A stretch of 64,000 nucleotides of DNA, from positions 629,743 to 693,742 of the forward strand of contig NW_024104422.1 of the NCBI RefSeq assembly GCF_003945595.2. The letters are read 5' to 3'. Of this stretch, positions 59,401-64,000 are shown piece after piece (positions within the stretch are counted from its first letter, which is position 1; every line of letters starts with the position of its first letter). The notes beneath the pieces were generated by a model. The model was not told the DNA's origin. It did no database searches and saw nothing but the letters and a program-made list of their open reading frames with translations. Both the position numbers and the translations under genes were made by a program. This DNA is from Pipra filicauda (taxonomy: Eukaryota; Chordata; Aves; Passeriformes; Pipridae).

Positions 59401-62400
59401 CACACAGATCTTTCACTGGTATGGCATCCCCAGGCAGATCAGGCGCTCAAGTTTGAGGCCAAATGCTCTCAATTCCTACCCTTGCTGTAGGTCCTTCTTG
59501 ACATGGCAGCAGCGTTGAAAATGCAGCTTACACAAGCAGTCAAACACAGAATGATCTTGTTTCAAGGACCTGGATATACCAAAGCCCTTAGAATTATTGC
59601 AGTTGTCTTTGGAATATTCACTTGCTCAGTGTATTGGGAAATCCACTTAGAGACCATGAGATGTTTTGTAGCACAAACCCTCAAAAGCCTTGGCTATTGT
59701 TAAACATCTCACATTCTTATCTTTCTTTCAACAAATAAACCACTTACAACGTAGTCACAAAATTTGTATTAAAAACACAGGAAAACAATTAAAATTAACT
59801 CAGCGTTCTGTGTAGGCCAGGTTTCCCCTTTTCATGTTTACCTAATTTTGTTTAATTTCTGTCCTTCATGTCATTATTTTTTTAAACTTTTATCCCTGGT
59901 AATTAACCACAGTAAAGAAAAGTAAATGTAGATCTTGGAAATTATGCTTGTGGGATCACGTCACATTTTAAGATATTTACCACAAGCAACATAAGAATTT
60001 CTTCTGTGCTTGTTTAGTCAGGCTTTTGTTCTGAAATTGTCATAGTTCTGTAAATAGGGGAGTTAAGAGTTTTAATCTGTTTTGTTTATATTTCTCACCA
60101 TATAAAATATCCTCTAATGTAAGCTTTAAAGAATATGAGCTTACAGGGAGGTGTATTTATTAGATGATTTTTATTTCCTTAGATTATTTTAGGCAATTAT
60201 TAGTTTTCTAAAAGACTGCTTGCATGAATCAGATGTGTGTTTCCTTTTATAGCAATTAACTTTAAGATGCAAAGTTCCTTCCAGCTCTTGCTGCAGTAAG
60301 AGTTTTGTCTGTCAGTTTTCAGTGTTAGGTGGTGGGGATTTTTCAGATTTCCAGATTTGCAAAGTATGGAATATGTGGGGGCAATCAGATTGTCTTTCGA
60401 AAATATTTGTGTCAATAATAGACCTCTGAACTGAAAGGTTACCCTCTAATAAACAAAGGAAATTTAAAAAGATTTCATTACAAAAGAAGTTAATCTAGAA
60501 TCAGGATATCTTTTTTTAGACATAGTTTATCCCTAGTGAGGGAAAGCTCTGAAATGTGGCCAGTTCTCAGCTCTTCAAAACATCATCTTAGTTTATTAAG
60601 TTTCCAAGTTGACATCCTGGCTCAGAAAGTACTGACACATGAATAAAAGGATAAATTCAAAAGTTGTTGCAAGGGTTTGTATTTCACTTCCAACTTCTAA
60701 GCTTGTTCATGTGCAAGTCACACTAGAATTCAAGTGAGCCTTGAATATAAAACAACATTGTTTTTTGTCATGAAGAGCTGATGGCTGGAAAAGGAGAGAT
60801 TCCTTGTGATTTTTACAGTATGGGAGTGCTCATGTATATCAGTGATGTACTATGAAAGTCTCTCTACAGAATTCAGATAAAAGCAAGGTGCAATCAAGTC
60901 TCAATCTTCCAAAGATCTGGCTACCAAAAATATTTTACTATAGATTGAAACATCTTTATATTTTCAAAGTAGTTATAAAAATTGCAAGAAATCTCTCCCT
61001 CCCCTTTTAGTAAGGATGACTTTAATATGTGTTTATGAGTACGAAACAATAAATACAGTGTTAAATAGTATAATAATAGAAAGGTTTGATTAAGAGTGAG
61101 TTTGCAGTTTGTTTCTGTCAGGAGTCTGTGAGAACAGTGTTTTGTGGTAAATAAATCCTTTACACTCACATGTCAGTAAAGCTGAGCTATGTAGATAAGC
61201 CCATCATAATATTCAAAGTGTGAGTTGTTGATCCTTACTGGGATACCACAAGCAGTTGAAAATGAAGCTGAGATTTTTATACCACTTTGCAAAAAAACAC
61301 ATTGCCTTTTTCTTGTATTTTACCCCCTTTAATGTGTAGCACCTAAATGGACATGTTTCATTATCACTTGAAGGGAGTCTCACCTGGAAATAACCCAATG
61401 GTGAAAATATACAATATCTTGGGATGAAGTGGATAAATTGAATTCTGTAGAAAAAGACATTTTTGAGAATCTTTTAAATAGTTTTATTTATGTAGTCTGT
61501 ATCCTAGCTCATAGCTGAATTATAACACAACTAGTTAAGTGTAGATTTTTTATTGAGGTAATGTATCGTTTCTGCAGGTCAGGAAAGAATTTCAGTTGTG
61601 TCCTCTGCTCTGTTTTCTCATTCAATAAGTGGTTAACTGCATTTCACCCTTAAATAAAGTAGTAGAAGGTAATTACTGGTGGAGACAGGTTGCTGAATTA
61701 GATGACTCATTGTCTAATGCTATGAAGCATAAAAATTCTTATGTTCTATTGCTGAAGCTAATGCTGACATTTAAAATAGTTCATATGTTTGACGCAGTAT
61801 GGTAACTTTACTTCTCATTAGTAATTTTATTTTTAAAGACAACTAGTTTTGGTCACCCTAACTCAGCAGTTTTGAAGTAAAGAAGATGTTGGGTATACTG
61901 GCTTGTATTTAGTTATTTAAGCAACTTAATGATACTTGAGCAGGATATTCTTTTGGGTTGACTAAGGGTTTTGATGCAGTGCTTTTAAGTAGCATTCTAG
62001 AACATAATCCAGTGGCATGTACATCACAATGCTGGTTTCATGCTGATGTTACGTGTGGGTTTTTCAAACAATGCTGTGCATCTGGGAGGCCTGTGTTTTG
62101 CATGGGTCAGAGTTACTTTTATACTGTTTTTCAGAACAGATAAGAGGGGGTAATAAAATCTACTTTTGTTTTCTTCTTGACTTTTTTTCCTCATTAGCTT
62201 TTTTCTCCAACAAGAAGAGGGAGTTGAAAGAAAGAGATTTGGTAATTTGTTGCTCTTAGGGAATTTGGGAAGAATTGGGGGTAACGATCTCTATTTTGGC
62301 TATTTAATTCAAGAAGGATTCTCATAAATTGTAGCTTCTGGCCATACAACAAACTTTGGGTAAGTAGCTGTGGTTTCAATTCCCAGTAGAATGAAGACAG

Positions 62401-63858
62401 TATGCACTAGGGCTGTGCAAATAGGGTTGTATTAAAAGTGGGCTGGAGGGTCTGTGCCATGGTTTCAGCAAAACCACAGTCATTGCACTTCTGCTTTTTC
62501 AAGTATGAGAACAATTTTTGGAGATGATCTAGTACCCGATACATAACACAACCTGTAGAAATATGGGATAAATTTTTGTGATCAGTTGTCTTTTCTAATA
62601 TTTGAACTTTTGGTCTCATATTGGGTACAGTACAATGTTTTAGTCTCTGGTCTGCAGGCAGGGATGCAGTTCTCCAGTATTCCCACCATACAGGTAGTGT
62701 GCTGTGAATTACATTCCAGGGCTACTTAATTCTCTGATCTTTGCTAAAGCATGTAATTAAAAGATGTTTATTCCCTTGAGGATGCCCCAAGGTGATTATG
62801 GATCTTATTATGATGGCTGGATCTAGTTTCAATTCAGGGTCTTCTAAAATTATTCTATGGTATGAAACTTAAAGCTAAGGTTAGTTCTTTATCTGAGCTC
62901 AAATAGGTTCAGACTAATTTACTTAGTTTACATGGTTTAATTTAAAAATATTTTGTACTGTCATTTAAATCTGGGAAGATTTTTCTAAAATTGAGGAAAT
63001 AATGGTTTCTGTAATTTTCATAACCCATCACAAATGAAACTAAAATGAATATGAAGACTCTGTAGAGAACTTATTCTTAAGTTGTTTCAGTCTCTTTGTT
63101 CTGTGAGAAGCCACCAGGCATTTTTGAGTATCGAAGGAAAAGCAGGATCAATTCTCTGATAGCTTTTTTGGGTTAGGAGAGAGATCAGAGAGTGGGGAAG
63201 AAGCAGGATTTCTTGAGTGGTTAAAAATGTTTCTGATAGTCGCAACTGTAGAAGATGACTTGATTTGCTGTCATTGTTGTCCTACAAGTCCTGTTATTTG
63301 GGCCATTCTCTGGGAGCAGCCACACTGTTCCTGTTAAATGTGAGCATCCATGTGTTACTACTTAGCTTTCCCGTTGACAATGTGAATTTGTTCTTTAAAA
63401 ACCTCCTCAGAGTTGGTCATGAATATGTCAGAAACAATCAACAGAAAACTTAAGACAGTTTGGTGATGGAGTATAATGTGCATTGGGAATATGAATAATT
63501 TCCAAGTGGCAAAATAGCAAGTAGAACATAGAACTTCTCCCAAATAAATTCTAGCATTTAGATTACTTTGTCATACAGCTAAAACATATTGTTTACAGAC
63601 ACTAGAACATGTTCTACCTCCCTCTCCTCCTGCAAGGATCTACAAGGTTCTAACACATTCTACAATTCAAATATTGTAGAATGTGGATATGGATATTAGA
63701 ATAAGAACTATAATCAACGAATCTCGGAAATTTTAGTTTGGCTTCATCTGTAATGGTTTGAGAGCTTTGTGAAAGTCAGGACTGAGGCAGTATGAAGGCT
63801 CCTAATTTTTCCTTTTTGTTAAATTCAATAGGCTTTAGTCCTGTTAAGATGGGAGGAG
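56472..63858 (+). other. CCDC91: CCDC91 intron, continues past the window
   Basis: Starts with donor GTAAAT. AT-rich, with no CR1 until 63859, no RNA gene, and no next CCDC91 exon found. The 66-codon ORF at 59503-59703 is preceded by an acceptor-like CTTGCTGTAG but has no recognised homology. Confidence 0.6.
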
Positions 63859-64000
63859 CATATTATGACTTCCCCATCTGTGGAAGTGTGCAAGACCAGG
63901 TTGGATTGGGCTCTGAAAAACCTGGTCTAGTGGAAGGTGTCCCTGCCCATGTCAGGGGATTGGAATGAGATGATCTTTAAGGTCCTTTCCAACCCTTAAC
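63859..64000 (+). mobile_element. CR1 LINE 3' end, cut by window end
   Basis: CTTCCCCATCTGTGGAAGTG, TTGGGCTCTGAAAAACCTGG, TGGAAGGTGTCCCTGCCCAT and AAGGTCCTTTCCAACCCTTA. Same subfamily as 1-124 and 8398-8808. The terminal units lie beyond the window. Confidence 0.9.

Larger units (their letters stand above)
1669..64000 (+). other. CCDC91: CCDC91 gene, 5' half (truncated by window end)
   Basis: The joined exons give an open frame of 212 residues matching my recollection of vertebrate CCDC91 (about 440 residues in human). CCDC91/p56 is a cytosolic accessory protein that binds the GAE (gamma-adaptin ear) domain of GGA clathrin adaptors at the trans-Golgi network and supports lysosomal hydrolase sorting; that is known for the family, not shown here. 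What the sequence shows: an acidic N-terminus with an FGGF motif at residues 6-9, a Ser/Pro-rich linker (about 24-115), then a charged heptad-rich coiled coil from about residue 128 onward. Introns measure 123, 4274, 2810, 2321 and 16301 bp, and the sixth runs past the window. The left limit is inferred from a CpG island and a candidate donor; the true first exon is unproven. Gene identity is very likely; the 5' end is uncertain. Confidence 0.9.

Noticed and set aside
59503..59703. 66-codon ORF with an acceptor-like site upstream, considered as the next CCDC91 exon
   Set aside because: The translation does not resemble the expected CCDC91 coiled-coil continuation, and no suitable donor in the right phase is evident.
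1..64000. Apparent blocks of CR1 orientation (plus at 0-9 kb, minus at 11-45 kb, plus after 51 kb)
   Set aside because: The pattern looks striking for the clear copies, but weak plus-strand tails at 23262, 25420 and 25681 break the minus block, and with them included the runs are no longer clearly non-random.
1..64000. Prokaryotic-type systems, CRISPR arrays, or an integrated virus
   Set aside because: No spaced direct-repeat array, no operon-like gene run, and no LTR pair or viral gene set was seen. The only mobile sequences recognised are CR1 non-LTR elements.

Overview
This window is nuclear DNA from a vertebrate, most likely a bird. It is AT-rich and intron-dominated, and at least seventeen recognisable CR1 non-LTR retrotransposon copies (plus three weaker tails) are scattered through it, several ending in the short ATTCTGTG/ATTCTATG-type tail typical of avian CR1. 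I saw no prokaryotic genes, CRISPR array, or tRNA/rRNA gene. The species cannot be named from the sequence.

One host gene can be supported: CCDC91 (coiled-coil domain containing 91, also p56, a binding partner of GGA adaptors at the trans-Golgi network), on the + strand. Six spliced coding segments are visible at 29994-30036 (with the start codon), 30160-30238, 34513-34670, 37481-37669, 39991-40092 and 56394-56471. Joined, they give one uninterrupted 212-residue reading frame, roughly the N-terminal half of the protein. The rest lies beyond base 64000. All introns have GT..AG ends. An in-frame TGA six bases upstream of the ATG, together with a strong start context, fixes the start.

Layout: 1-970 carries two CR1 3' ends. 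About 985-1885 is a CpG-rich island, the best candidate for the CCDC91 promoter and untranslated first exon, followed directly by a ~10-bp-period pyrimidine minisatellite (1881-2096). From about 2.1 to 30 kb is a large, probably first, intron of AT-rich sequence with CR1 copies in both orientations; one is a longer copy (11611-13560) that keeps decayed endonuclease and reverse-transcriptase sequence with an internal deletion. From 30 to 40 kb lies a cluster of five coding exons. A 16.3-kb intron (40093-56393) with three CR1 fragments precedes the sixth. The final intron runs off the end and contains one further CR1.

Nearly all open reading frames of 60-214 codons outside the exons are chance ORFs or decayed CR1 sequence. 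I did not find a novel multi-gene system. The items most worth a second look are the putative promoter (paired bZIP-like sites beside a 22-bp tandem duplication), the minisatellite next to it, the frame-neutral exon arrangement, complementary CR1 copies flanking the first four coding exons, a 66-bp tandem duplication, and a few higher-complexity intronic segments I could not assign.
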